12,372 nucleotides of DNA from JANOAR01 sp031411235 (GTDB lineage: Bacteria; Verrucomicrobiota; Verrucomicrobiia; Verrucomicrobiales; Verrucomicrobiaceae), in contig JANOAR010000326.1 in NCBI GenBank assembly GCA_031411235.1, positions 1 to 12,372 on the forward strand. The letters run 5' to 3'. Positions 1 to 8,541 of this stretch are shown here, one piece after another. Both the position numbers and the translations under genes were made by a program. The notes beneath the pieces are model-generated. The model did no database searches, was not told the DNA's origin, and worked only from the letters and a program-made list of their open reading frames with translations. Positions within the stretch are counted from its first letter, which is position 1. Each line of letters opens with the position of its first letter.

Positions 1-141
1 GACTCAACAGCCGCATCCAAGCCATCAAGAGCGCGGCAAGAGGCTTCCGCTCCTTCGCCAACTATCGGGTACGCATCCTCTTCCACTGCGGCAAACTCGA
101 TCTCAAACCCTCAATCGCCCATTAAAACCCGCGTAGAACCC
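1..141 (+). mobile_element. 3' end of an ISL3-like insertion sequence, running off the left edge
   Basis: This stretch holds the tail of a transposase gene followed closely by a probable terminal inverted repeat at about 126-141, which reads GGGTTCTACGCGGGTT from the element's outside edge inward on the minus strand. The transposase stop codon lies directly against this end, as is usual in compact insertion sequences. From 142 on, a different reading frame gives protein-like RHS sequence, so the junction is placed near 141/142. If ISL3-type 8-bp target duplication applies, the duplicated bases here would be GTTTCGAG (142-149); the other copy lies outside the window. The exact boundary is inferred, because the left end of the element cannot be seen. 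Confidence 0.6.
3..125 (+). CDS. ISL3-family transposase, C-terminal fragment (5' end outside window)
   Basis: The last 40 residues of a transposase are readable, starting LNSRIQAIKSAARGF and continuing through RSFANYRVRILFHCGKLDL to a TAA stop. The pattern of N-S-x-I-Q, K-x-x-A-R-G-F-R-x-F, N-Y-R-x-R-I-L-F and C-G-K-L-D-L is what I recall from the extreme C-terminus of ISL3-family DDE transposases. The catalytic residues would lie upstream of the window. The protein would cut and join the element's ends. Whether the element is intact cannot be judged. The family call rests on a short segment recognised from memory. Another reading frame is also open through this stretch and runs into the RHS gene, but its composition there is not RHS-like. 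Confidence 0.65.
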   Translation, partial: LNSRIQAIKSAARGFRSFANYRVRILFHCGKLDLKPSIAH

Positions 142-216
142 GTTTCGAGTGAAGAAGCAGAAGCAGCTCTCGATGATCTTCAGGAAGAAAACTACGCCAA
201 GTATGCGCCTTTCTAT

Positions 217-2556
217 GTGGTGGGATTGAATGCGTTTGAATTTATGATCTATGGCCCAGGTTATGAGGAGGGAAGTCTCGAAGGTGTCGAATGTGAAGAC
301 GAAGATGAACCAGCAGATGGATCACCTGCTAACAATCCTGGTCAACCTACGACTAGTGGGCCGAATACAAATAATGGCAATAATTGTGCCACCTGCTCCT
401 CTGGGGGCGGCACGTCAGCGGATAAAAATAGTCAATATACCTCATCTCCCACTGGGTTTAATATCGACCTCGGTTTGGGGCGCTCAGATGATGGCGAAGC
501 CTTTGGTCGTCTTCGCTTTGGGTTTGATGCCCGTGAAACTTCTGGCGGAATTTCTCTCGAACCAAACTCGCAAGGTGGCCGTTTTGTCATGGATGAGGCC
601 TCAGCATATGGCAAAACAACTTCAGCCATAGGGGCAGGCGGCAGGCTTGCCACTTTGACGAATCGTCAAATGCAAATGTCTTTTGGCTGGGGGCTTCACA
701 CCAATGGCAGCGTGGAAAGCGTCACCATCTCGTCAAGTACATCGGGGCTATCTTCTCAGCCAAAAGCCATGTTTAAGCCCAATGTTCTCACTATCAGTAA
801 AGACGCCAACAATGCTGACACGTTAATCTTTACTCGCCAGGTAGAGGTGCATTCAAGTCCTGGAGTTACCACTGGCACCTCAACAAGTGTGTCCATGAGC
901 GTTCATATGACGGGAGATGCCACAGGAAACCTTAACTCAGAGATAACGAGGTGGGATGGGTCAAGACAAGTGATCAACCGGTCGATTGCCGTTGTCAATG
1001 ACATCAAGTTGATTACAACCCAAATTAGTGAAACAGCTTTCGGGGCAACGACTCCGGTCATTACAACAAAGGTTTACCAGGAAGTAGCCAATACGGGTGG
1101 CACACCTTCGCCGAGTGTTTTGATGATCAGTGAAGAGTCTGATGGTGAAACCACCTCTTACTCTTGGCATTCAGAAACAAACCCAGCCTTGCCTAATTAT
1201 CGAAAGCTTCTTAGCGTGACCCGCCCCGATGGCTCGTGGGAGGCGTATCCAAGTTATAACGCCGATGGTACACCAGCACGCACGTTGAGGCCGTTTGGGG
1301 ATTCGCCAGCCACGGCTGCGCTGGGCATCGCAAACCCCAATGACTGTCAATGCACGGATATTGCTAAAGTTGTGCTTGCACCTCATGAAGTGAAGCTCCT
1401 TCTAGAGGGGAATGAAGACTTCGCTTGGCCTGCGAGCGATTTTGTGCTCCCTCAGTGTACTAATTCCATTACGACATCGAGCATTCGTGGTGTCATTGTT
1501 TCGATTACTGCCAACAGCATGGAAATTGTCCCAGGGGCGGCGCTTGGCAGCCCCTTTATTTTGAACGGTGGGCCGCTCGAGATGCCGCTAGGTTTGGCGA
1601 GGAAAACGGTGATTACCGATTTATCCACCAACACGGTTAGTGTTACATCTGAAGTTTCACCTTTGGATGATGGTTACTTAAATTTTGATCCGAATTTTAT
1701 CGCCATGTTTTCTAACACTGGGGTAGTGACTATCCGGCGCGATGGCTTTAATTATTTTGACGCTAGTCTTTGGGGCCCAGGAGCTGGCAGCGAAGCTGAA
1801 GAGGAATGGACATGCGTTTACGATCCAGCAACGAGTTCTTTCACATTGGGTTCTAGACGTCCGTTGGTGAAGTTAAACCATTTCGACTCGCCCACTGCGC
1901 TTAACACTAAAAATGATATTCAGGGAGTTTATACCTCGGGCACGAGTAATCTTGTTGAAGTCATCAATACCACCTCAACGGTTTATGGTTTTGATGAGAC
2001 TACGATCAGCCAAGCCGGAAAAGTTGTCAGCAAAGAAACTTTATACGATACGACTTGGCCATTAAGCAGTTTGGGTGCTGGCGCTATGAATGCCAGATCG
2101 GTAGTTGATGAACGTGGTATCAAGTCGATTTATTACTCTGAGCCAGAACAAACGGAGGTCACTACGACTGCTATATGGCCATCTATTTATAACATCACTC
2201 AACGCATTGGAAACACCGTTCGAACTCGAACGGCTTCTGGTAGTGACATACTGGATGATGTTACCCTAACAGATGATCGCGGGCGAATCATTTCCTCGAC
2301 TCAAGATCATGTCACCACTCTTACATCTTACACGTCAGGTGGTCGCGTTATTACTGAAACACAACCTGACGGGGCGACACGCGTCACGACGACCTATTTG
2401 GATGGTCGGCTGGCGAGTATTGCTGGTTCTGCCGTTGTTCCAGAATTTCACGTTTACTCGGCCAGCACTATTGGTGAGCAAATAGAAACGATTTATTATG
2501 GGTCAATGGCGGCCCTCGTTGGCAACGTCGCGTCACCGATAGTTTTGGGCGTTTAA
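217..2556 (+). CDS. RHS/YD-repeat carrier protein, N-terminal part (5'-truncated by the IS and frameshifted at its 3' end)
   Basis: This is the upstream half of a large RHS protein. The GTG at 217 is only the first conventional start; the same frame stays open back to the IS boundary at 142 and reads convincingly there (VSSEEAEAALDDLQEENY), so the true N-terminus was probably removed by the insertion. Residues about 20-75 are an acidic then Gly/Asn/Ser/Thr-rich linker (ECEDEDEPADG, NNGNNCATCSSGGG). From about residue 80 (GFNIDLGLGRSDDGEAFGRL) a beta-rich Ser/Thr-rich region follows, like the pre-core part of verrucomicrobial RHS proteins. Motifs such as RPDGSWEAY and QPDGATRVTTTYLDGRL show the approach to the YD repeats. 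The last 16 residues (764-779) are out of frame: the -1 frame from about 2505 continues as NGGPRWQRRVTDSFGRLIRE into the next gene part. No secretion signal or PAAR domain is visible. Confidence 0.8.
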   Translation: MVGLNAFEFMIYGPGYEEGSLEGVECEDEDEPADGSPANNPGQPTTSGPNTNNGNNCATCSSGGGTSADKNSQYTSSPTGFNIDLGLGRSDDGEAFGRLRFGFDARETSGGISLEPNSQGGRFVMDEASAYGKTTSAIGAGGRLATLTNRQMQMSFGWGLHTNGSVESVTISSSTSGLSSQPKAMFKPNVLTISKDANNADTLIFTRQVEVHSSPGVTTGTSTSVSMSVHMTGDATGNLNSEITRWDGSRQVINRSIAVVNDIKLITTQISETAFGATTPVITTKVYQEVANTGGTPSPSVLMISEESDGETTSYSWHSETNPALPNYRKLLSVTRPDGSWEAYPSYNADGTPARTLRPFGDSPATAALGIANPNDCQCTDIAKVVLAPHEVKLLLEGNEDFAWPASDFVLPQCTNSITTSSIRGVIVSITANSMEIVPGAALGSPFILNGGPLEMPLGLARKTVITDLSTNTVSVTSEVSPLDDGYLNFDPNFIAMFSNTGVVTIRRDGFNYFDASLWGPGAGSEAEEEWTCVYDPATSSFTLGSRRPLVKLNHFDSPTALNTKNDIQGVYTSGTSNLVEVINTTSTVYGFDETTISQAGKVVSKETLYDTTWPLSSLGAGAMNARSVVDERGIKSIYYSEPEQTEVTTTAIWPSIYNITQRIGNTVRTRTASGSDILDDVTLTDDRGRIISSTQDHVTTLTSYTSGGRVITETQPDGATRVTTTYLDGRLASIAGSAVVPEFHVYSASTIGEQIETIYYGSMAALVGNVASPIVLGV
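2498..2510 (+). other. Frameshift point joining the two halves of the RHS gene
   Basis: Upstream protein-like sequence lies in the frame of 217 up to about GGG-TCA (2500-2505). From 2505 the coherent sequence is in the frame of 2604, with no stop between 2505 and the GTG at 2604. Restoring one A (TCA-AAT-GGC) gives a continuous reading through YYGSNGGPRWQRRVTDSFGR. No X-XXY-YYZ slippery heptamer is seen here, so a one-base deletion, or a sequencing error, fits better than programmed frameshifting. Confidence 0.75.
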
Positions 2557-2603
2557 TACGTGAAGAGTCTCCAGCGCCTATTGCCACGGGTGCGAATGGC
2601 AGG

Positions 2604-5600
2604 GTGACGGTGTTTTCAGTGCGATATAGCTATGATTTAATGGGACGCATGAGCGCTAAATTCATTGCGGGGCAACCTACACGCCGTTTTCTTTACAGCC
2701 GGGTGGACAGTGCTAGCGCGATTCTTGATGTCACAATGGAGGGCCTGGACACCGATGGCAATGGCGTTCTAAGCGCCACACTTGACAGCAGTGTCACCAC
2801 GACCTCTACCGGACTGATCAAAGAAGGTGGGGTTTGGTGGCAAAGAACACACGTTACCGAGCATGGGGCAGGAGCAGCGGGTAACCTGGAGAAAACGAGT
2901 TATACGCGAAGCAAGATGAACCTTGGCCCTGATAGCCATGTAGAGCAGATGAGTGTCGATGGATTGGTAACCATCACCAAACGAGTCGTGGACGCGGCAG
3001 CTAAAACCACCAAGGAAACCATCGAACGAGGCACCAGCACTGTGACTGCTACCCTTGCGAAGGAGACCACAAACTCCATCGACGCAACTGCCCCTTACGA
3101 CCATAAAACCGTCATCAAACAGGGCAGTACACCCGCGACATTAACCACGACCACCCATATCATGGATGCCCTTGGTCGTTGGAAGTCCACCTCGCGGAAA
3201 CTCGCGGCGACAACCACCAACGTGACTTCTGCCGTTTATGCCTTGGACAGTTATGGCATCACCACCAGGCGAATGGCATCCTCGACTGATAGTACGGCAG
3301 GACCCACCAGTTATTATTATGATTCATCAGGTCGTTTGATTAGAACGTCCAGTTTTGGCACGGTCTGTTATGCTTATGATGGTCTTGGCCGTATCACCCA
3401 TCAGTGGGGTTCGGGGGCTTATCCCGTCAAGTATGCCTTTGATCAAACGGGGAGCCTTGCCTCGATGACCACCTATTCAGAGGCCAATGTGTCGGGGTTT
3501 AATAGCACATCTCCGGTGATTCCCGCTGCTTTCAGTTCCGCTGGTGATGTGACTCAATGGGCCTATCACCCTGGCAATGGTGCGCTGCTGGGCAAAACCG
3601 ATGCAGCGGGGAGGGCTGTGACTTATCTTTATGATGGTGGGGGGCGGCTTCAGACGCGCACCTGGGCACGAGGCACCACCACGACTTACAGCTATGATGC
3701 GACGGGTAGGCTACGCCAGCAGGCCTACAGCGATGGCACGCCCAGCGTGCTCTACAGCTATAACCGCGCGGGGGCCGTGACGAGTGTCACGGATGCCTCG
3801 GGCACTCGTGCGATGCAGTTCACGGGCGCATTGACCACAGGGGAAACGGTGGGCACGTTGTCTGTGTCGCGCCCAGCGCCGACGGTCGTTGGCGGGTTGC
3901 TACGGCAGACTTTCTCGGTCTTAAGTGGTGGCGTGTCGATCTATGACACCCAGCGCGACAGCTTGCTGGAGGGGCCGCTGGCCAGCGTTTACAGCCACGG
4001 GGTGCAGTTCAACTATGATTACGACGAGGCTGGCCGATTGAGCACGCTCACCCCGTTCACCAAGGCAACGGCCACAGCGACGCCAGTGGCCATCGCCAAT
4101 GCCATCCAGACGCGCAAGTATCAAGCGGGTGGACTGTTGGACAAACTTCTCTATGGCGGTGCGATGACGGCGAGCACTCTGCCCACGACGATCTACAGCG
4201 GCTGGAACTACAGCTACGATAGCGCGGGACGGCGCATCCGGGTGGGCTCGCTGGGCAACAGCCCGGTGGCGACGCTGGGCACATCGGCGGCGGTGCCCAC
4301 GACGGCCTTCCGGCGTGCGGGCTGGAGCTACGGCTACAATGCGCGCGGCGAGGTCATCTCGGCCAGCCGCACGCAGCCGACCACGAGCAACACGGTGGAC
4401 AACACCACGGCGCTGACGGTGCTGGGGCAGAGCCTCGGCTACAACTACGACATGCTGGGCAATCGCCTCGACGCCACGCAGGGCAACACGAGCAGTGTGG
4501 CGAGTGTGACGAGCTACACGCCGGGCACCGACCCGAGCACGTATGGCAGCATCACCCACCCGGATGTGGTGGAGATGAGCGGGCTGACGGGCACAGGGCA
4601 GAAGGCAGGCACGCGCCCGGTGGTGAGCTTGTCCCTACCTGCGGGGGCGACGGCTAGCGCCGCTGCCTCTGAGGCTCTGGGGGAGGCGACGAGTTACCGC
4701 AACCGTATGGCCATCACCCGCAGCACGCTGCCGACGACGGCGGGCCTGATGGCGCTGGCCACGACGACGACGCTGGACACCTCGTCGCGGCTGAATACGG
4801 CACGCAGTTGGGTGTATGTGCCGCCGCAGCAGGAGGCGCTGGCGTATGATGCCGATGGCAATCTGCGCAGCGACGGGCGCTGGCTCTACACCTGGGACGG
4901 GGAGAACCAACTGGTGCGCATGGTGGAGCGTGAGTTGGCCTACAACGCCCCGGCTGGCACTAACCCACCGCCGCGCACGATGCTGGAGTTCGTCTATGAT
5001 CACCAGCATCGCCGCAGTGCCAAGCGGGTGTTCCGCGTCACCGGAAACTCGGGAGTACCCGATTCGGTGGCGAGTGCGGTGCTGCTCTCGCACACGCTCT
5101 ACCTGTATGAAGGCTGGAACTTGGTGGCCGAGTTGGATGCGCTGAACCTCAACGCCCCGATGCGCACGTACGTGTGGGGTAGCGACCTCAGCGGCACGAT
5201 GGCAGGTGCAGGCGGCGTGGGTGGTCTGCTACTGGTGAAGCACTACCAGTACAGCTTCCACACCACCACCTATGTCAAAACCAACAAGAGCGTGCGCTAC
5301 CTGACGCACAGCGACGCGAACGGCAATGTGATGAGCCTGCTAGCCCTGGAGGGCACCGACATCAATCGCCTCGTCGGCACCTTCGACTATGATCCCTTTG
5401 GTCGCCGTGTGGTGGACACGCTACCCGTGGGCCAGGAGGCCTGCCCGATAGGGTTCAGCAGCAAGTACGAGGATCGAGAGACGGGGATGTTGTATTATGG
5501 GTATCGGTATTACTCGCCGGAGATGGGAAGGTGGGTGAACAGGGATCCGATTGAGGAAAGCGGGGGAGTGAATCTGTATGGGATGGTGGGGAATGATGCA

Positions 5601-6161
5601 GTGAATCGCTGGGATTACTTGGGTCTTGCAAATATTACTGCTGGTTCTGCTGACAATATTGATACGACTATCTCTGATTTTGTTAATGGCGGTATTAGCA
5701 ATAATTGGCTCTTTGAGAGTTCGCATCCTGTGTCGAAACGATTCGAGTCACACAAGGCACTTAAGCCGATAATGGATTCATATAAAGCGCTAGACAAGAA
5801 TTTGTGTGACAACGGCCACTCTATGCTTATGTCAGGCACTCTCCACCAAAGAGTATCGACACAATTCACTGCCACTATTAGTGACTTTGCAAATGACGTT
5901 GCAACTGGGCTCGGCTATTTTGGTGAAGGTTTGGGGCACGGGGATCATGGTATTAACGCATTTGGTTCTTTTCACGTTTTAGCTGATTTACATCTTGAAT
6001 GTTGTTCTCAGAAAAAATGGTTGATCATTACGATATCAAACACTTGGTCAATGGACTCACTTCTGAGAAATCCAATTACGCGTAAACCATTCTTTAATAG
6101 CACTGCACTCAACCCTGTATCTGTGCAAGTTGAAATAAATAAGCATGATGATCTATATTAA
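2604..6161 (+). CDS. RHS/YD-repeat core with variable C-terminal tail (tail 1, candidate polymorphic toxin)
   Basis: This is the downstream half of the same RHS protein, 1185 residues from GTG 2604; the real coding sequence reads in from 2505. It is packed with YD repeats: YSYDLMGRM, YYYDSSGRLIR, YAYDGLGRITHQW, YLYDGGGRLQTR, YSYDATGRLRQ, YDYDEAGRLSTL, YSYDSAGRRIR, YNYDMLGNRLD and FDYDPFGRRVVD. The conserved RHS end (KYEDRETGMLYYGYRYYSPE, GRWVNRDPIEESGGVNLYG) closes at WDYLGLA, residues 1003-1009. In RHS proteins the core folds into a hollow shell, and the part after this motif is a variable toxin. Tail 1 (residues 1010-1185) starts NITAGSADNIDTTISDF and ends VQVEINKHDDLY; it includes GLGHGDHGINAFGSFHV and a CC pair in LHLECCSQKKW. 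I do not recognise its activity. The tail is visibly richer in A/T than the core, which suggests separate acquisition. A membrane-protein gene follows after 16 bp. Confidence 0.88.
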   Translation: MTVFSVRYSYDLMGRMSAKFIAGQPTRRFLYSRVDSASAILDVTMEGLDTDGNGVLSATLDSSVTTTSTGLIKEGGVWWQRTHVTEHGAGAAGNLEKTSYTRSKMNLGPDSHVEQMSVDGLVTITKRVVDAAAKTTKETIERGTSTVTATLAKETTNSIDATAPYDHKTVIKQGSTPATLTTTTHIMDALGRWKSTSRKLAATTTNVTSAVYALDSYGITTRRMASSTDSTAGPTSYYYDSSGRLIRTSSFGTVCYAYDGLGRITHQWGSGAYPVKYAFDQTGSLASMTTYSEANVSGFNSTSPVIPAAFSSAGDVTQWAYHPGNGALLGKTDAAGRAVTYLYDGGGRLQTRTWARGTTTTYSYDATGRLRQQAYSDGTPSVLYSYNRAGAVTSVTDASGTRAMQFTGALTTGETVGTLSVSRPAPTVVGGLLRQTFSVLSGGVSIYDTQRDSLLEGPLASVYSHGVQFNYDYDEAGRLSTLTPFTKATATATPVAIANAIQTRKYQAGGLLDKLLYGGAMTASTLPTTIYSGWNYSYDSAGRRIRVGSLGNSPVATLGTSAAVPTTAFRRAGWSYGYNARGEVISASRTQPTTSNTVDNTTALTVLGQSLGYNYDMLGNRLDATQGNTSSVASVTSYTPGTDPSTYGSITHPDVVEMSGLTGTGQKAGTRPVVSLSLPAGATASAAASEALGEATSYRNRMAITRSTLPTTAGLMALATTTTLDTSSRLNTARSWVYVPPQQEALAYDADGNLRSDGRWLYTWDGENQLVRMVERELAYNAPAGTNPPPRTMLEFVYDHQHRRSAKRVFRVTGNSGVPDSVASAVLLSHTLYLYEGWNLVAELDALNLNAPMRTYVWGSDLSGTMAGAGGVGGLLLVKHYQYSFHTTTYVKTNKSVRYLTHSDANGNVMSLLALEGTDINRLVGTFDYDPFGRRVVDTLPVGQEACPIGFSSKYEDRETGMLYYGYRYYSPEMGRWVNRDPIEESGGVNLYGMVGNDAVNRWDYLGLANITAGSADNIDTTISDFVNGGISNNWLFESSHPVSKRFESHKALKPIMDSYKALDKNLCDNGHSMLMSGTLHQRVSTQFTATISDFANDVATGLGYFGEGLGHGDHGINAFGSFHVLADLHLECCSQKKWLIITISNTWSMDSLLRNPITRKPFFNSTALNPVSVQVEINKHDDLY
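3886..5630 (+). repeat. Long direct repeat, copy A (3' part of RHS core)
   Basis: This stretch corresponds base for base, with a constant offset of 2911, to 6797-8541. By eye the encoded ~581 residues differ at only about 20 positions, for example RRIR/RRSR, SSVAS/SSSPG, GTNPP/GTSPP and VNRDPIEES/VSKDPIGER, with no net insertion or deletion. Similarity starts at the bases for VGGLLRQTFS and ends within the LGLA motif, just where the variable tail begins. It is long enough to serve for homologous recombination between the two cassettes. Confidence 0.93.
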
Positions 6162-6177
6162 CATCTAATTTTTTATC

Positions 6178-6465
6178 ATGACAACACTCGAAATTATACT
6201 CTGTCTTATGCTGCTCGCAGTCATTCCGATTTCATTTTTTATATTCATACGATCCAGTTTAGGATCATATTTTTGCGCTATGATTGCTGGAGTCGCAACT
6301 CTGATCTCAAGAATGTTGTTTATGGAAAGTCAAGCGAGCGATAGTGAGTTTGATATGGTTTTTTTGTTTTCACTTATTGTTTGGTCAGCTTCCCTGGCAG
6401 CTTTGTATGTGTTCTATGCGATTATATTTTACTTGGTCATTGGCAAGCATCGGAACAAAGTATGA
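6178..6465 (+). CDS. Small integral membrane protein, candidate immunity protein for RHS tail 1
   Basis: This 95-residue protein is almost entirely hydrophobic. It has three or possibly four membrane segments: about residues 5-26 (ILCLMLLAVIPISFFIFI), 30-50 (YFCAMIAGVATLISRMLF), and 60-90 (MVFLFSLIVWSASLAALYVF, then AIIFYLVIG), with a short charged end KHRNKV. The only acidic loop is ESQASDSEFD. It starts 16 bp after the stop of the RHS gene on the same strand and is likewise A/T-rich, which is where the immunity gene sits in RHS toxin loci. No good Shine-Dalgarno is seen before the ATG. I do not recognise a family. The immunity role is inferred from position. An integral inner-membrane partner would suit a toxin acting on or through the cytoplasmic membrane, but the sequence does not show this directly. 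Confidence 0.65.
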   Translation: MTTLEIILCLMLLAVIPISFFIFIRSSLGSYFCAMIAGVATLISRMLFMESQASDSEFDMVFLFSLIVWSASLAALYVFYAIIFYLVIGKHRNKV

Positions 6466-6796
6466 CCGTGCGCGCCAACGCAATAGCTTTTTGGACGCTC
6501 ACCCGGTTGACCAAGGCGACGGCCACAGCCACGCCGGTGGCCATCGCCAATGCCAGTATGAACGCACAAGCCAACCAATAGCGTTGGACGTGCCAACCTA
6601 TTTGGAAAAATAAAACACAGCTAGCTGCTCGGCTATGAACACTCGATTTTATTGAAGAGACCTTGAGAGAGTCTGTGGGTCTGCGCTTGTTCACTTGTGA
6701 CCTCTCAAACCCTCGTTGTCATCGTAGCGGGGGTCAGTCAATGCATGTTGTAAGATTACAATGGATACAAGGCCCCCACTGCCTTCTGCCAAGCCA
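6466..6796. other. Gap between the two RHS cassettes, no convincing gene
   Basis: This 331-bp stretch has no open frame with credible protein composition. It contains the 61-bp scrap of RHS core described separately. The last part, in the frame of the following RHS module, is open from a stop at 6751 (DYNGYKAPTAFCQAI) but has no start codon before GTG 6799. No clear promoter, ribosome binding site or terminator was found. Confidence 0.55.
6495..6556 (+). repeat. Stray 61-bp fragment of the RHS core
   Basis: These bases match 6955-7016 in the orphan RHS module (offset 460) with only about three differences, and match 4044-4105 in the first RHS copy slightly less well. The piece encodes the equivalent of LTxxTKATATATPVAIANA. 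It shares variants with both cores: AGCCACGCCGGTGG as in the second copy, but CAATGCCA as in the first. It stops abruptly on both sides, so it looks like debris of an earlier RHS cassette or of a recombination event. Confidence 0.8.
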
Positions 6797-8541
6797 TCGT
6801 GGGCGGATTGCTACGGCAGACGTTCTCGGTCTTAAGTGGTGGCGTTTCGATCTATGACACGCAGCGCGACAGCTTGCTGGAGGGGCCGCTGGCCAGTGTT
6901 TACAGCCACGGGGTGCAGTTCAACTATGATTACGACGAGGCGGGCCGACTGAGCACGCTCACCCCGTTCACCAAGGCGACGGCCACAGCCACGCCGGTGG
7001 CCATCGCCAACGCCATCCAGACGCGCAAGTATCAAGCGGGTGGACTGCTGGACAAACTCCTCTATGGTGGTGCGATGACGGCGAGCACTCTGCCCACGAC
7101 GATCTACAGCGGCTGGAACTACAGCTACGATAGCGCGGGACGGCGCAGCCGGGTGGGCTCGCTGGGCAACAGCCCGGTGGCGACACTGGGCACATCGGCG
7201 GCGGTGCCCACGACGGCCTTCCGGCGTGCGGGCTGGAGCTACGGCTACAATGCGCGTGGAGAGGTCATCTCGGCCAGCCGCACGCAGCCGACCACGAGCA
7301 ATACGGTGGACAACACCACGGCGCTGACGGTGCTGGGGCAGAGCCTCGCCTATAACTATGACATGCTGGGCAATCGCCTAGACGCGACGCAGGGCAACAC
7401 GAGCAGTTCGCCGGGCGTGACGAGCTACATGCCTGGCACCGATGCGAGCACGTATGGCAGCATCACCCACCCGGATGTGGTGGAGATGAGCGGGCTCACG
7501 GGCTCCGGGCAGAAGACGGGTACGCGCCCGGTGGTGAGCTTGTCCCTACCTGCGGGAGCGACGGCCAGCGCCGCTGCCTCTGAGTCCCTGGGGGAAGCGA
7601 CGAGTTACCGCAACCGTTTGGCCATCACCCGCAGCACGTTGCCGACGACGGCGGGCCTGATGGCGCTGGCCACGACGACGACTCTGGACACCTCGTCGCG
7701 GCTGAACACGGCACGCAGTTGGGTGTATGTGCCGCCGCAGCAGGAGGCGCTGGCGTATGATGCGGATGGCAATCTGCGCAGCGATGGGCGCTGGCTCTAC
7801 ACCTGGGACGGTGAGAACCAACTGGTGCGCATGGTGGAGCGCGAGCTAGCCTACAACGCCCCGGCAGGCACTAGCCCGCCACCACGCACGATGCTGGAGT
7901 TCGTCTATGACCACCAGCATCGCCGCAGTGCCAAGCGGGTGTTCCGCGTCACCGGAAACTCGGGAGTACCCGATTCTGTGGCGAGCTCGGTGCTGCTCTC
8001 GCACACGCTCTACCTGTATGAAGGCTGGAACTTGGTGGCCGAGTTGGATGCGCTGAACCTCAACGCCCCGATGCGCACGTACGTGTGGGGCAGCGACCTC
8101 AGCGGCACGATGACGGGTGCTGGCGGCGTGGGTGGCCTGCTGCTGGTGAAGCACTACCAGTACAGCTTCCACACCACAACCTATGCCAAAACCAACAAGA
8201 GCGTGCGCTACCTGACGCACAGCGACGCCAACGGCAATGTGATGAGCTTGCTGGCGCTGGAGGGCACCGACATCAATCGCCTGGTAGGGACCTTCGACTA
8301 TGACCCCTTTGGCCGCCGCGTGGTGGATACCCTGCCCGTGGGCCAGGAGGCCTGCCCGATAGGGTTCAGCAGCAAGTACGAGGATCGTGAGACGGGGATG
8401 TTGTATTATGGGTATCGGTATTACTCGCCGGAGATGGGGCGGTGGGTGAGCAAGGATCCGATTGGGGAGCGCGGGGGTGTGAATCTTTATGGGATGGTGG
8501 GGAATGATGCGGTGAATCGCTGGGATCGTTTAGGCTTGGCT
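6797..8541 (+). repeat. Long direct repeat, copy B (orphan RHS core)
   Basis: This is the second copy of the sequence at 3886-5630, and its left edge nearly coincides with the GTG start at 6799. The match ends in the LGLA codons, after which the two genes share nothing obvious. The sharp left edge inside coding sequence shows that this copy was derived from, or exchanged with, the 3' part of a full RHS gene. Confidence 0.93.

Noticed and set aside
1..216. Open frame through the transposase tail, in phase with the RHS gene, as a longer RHS N-terminus
   Set aside because: The competing frame gives a recognisable ISL3-type C-terminus with a stop and terminal repeat, while the RHS-phase translation before 142 is Ser/Ala/Pro-rich filler. 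I keep the RHS phase only from about 142.
2490..2520. Programmed -1 frameshift in the RHS gene
   Set aside because: No slippery heptamer or convincing downstream stem is seen, and RHS genes are not known to use this. A base loss or sequencing error is simpler.
3921..4559. 212-residue minus-strand open frame
   Set aside because: It is the antisense shadow of the G/C-rich RHS core: rich in Arg, His and Ala, and shared only because the core is duplicated. The same applies to minus-strand frames at 4635-5093, 7546-7821 and 7846-8220.
6437..6694. Minus-strand 85-residue frame with a hydrophobic run (ALAMATGVAVAVALVN)
   Set aside because: The hydrophobic run is the antisense reading of the RHS core scrap, and the antisense of the true core gives the same run. 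Nothing else supports a gene.
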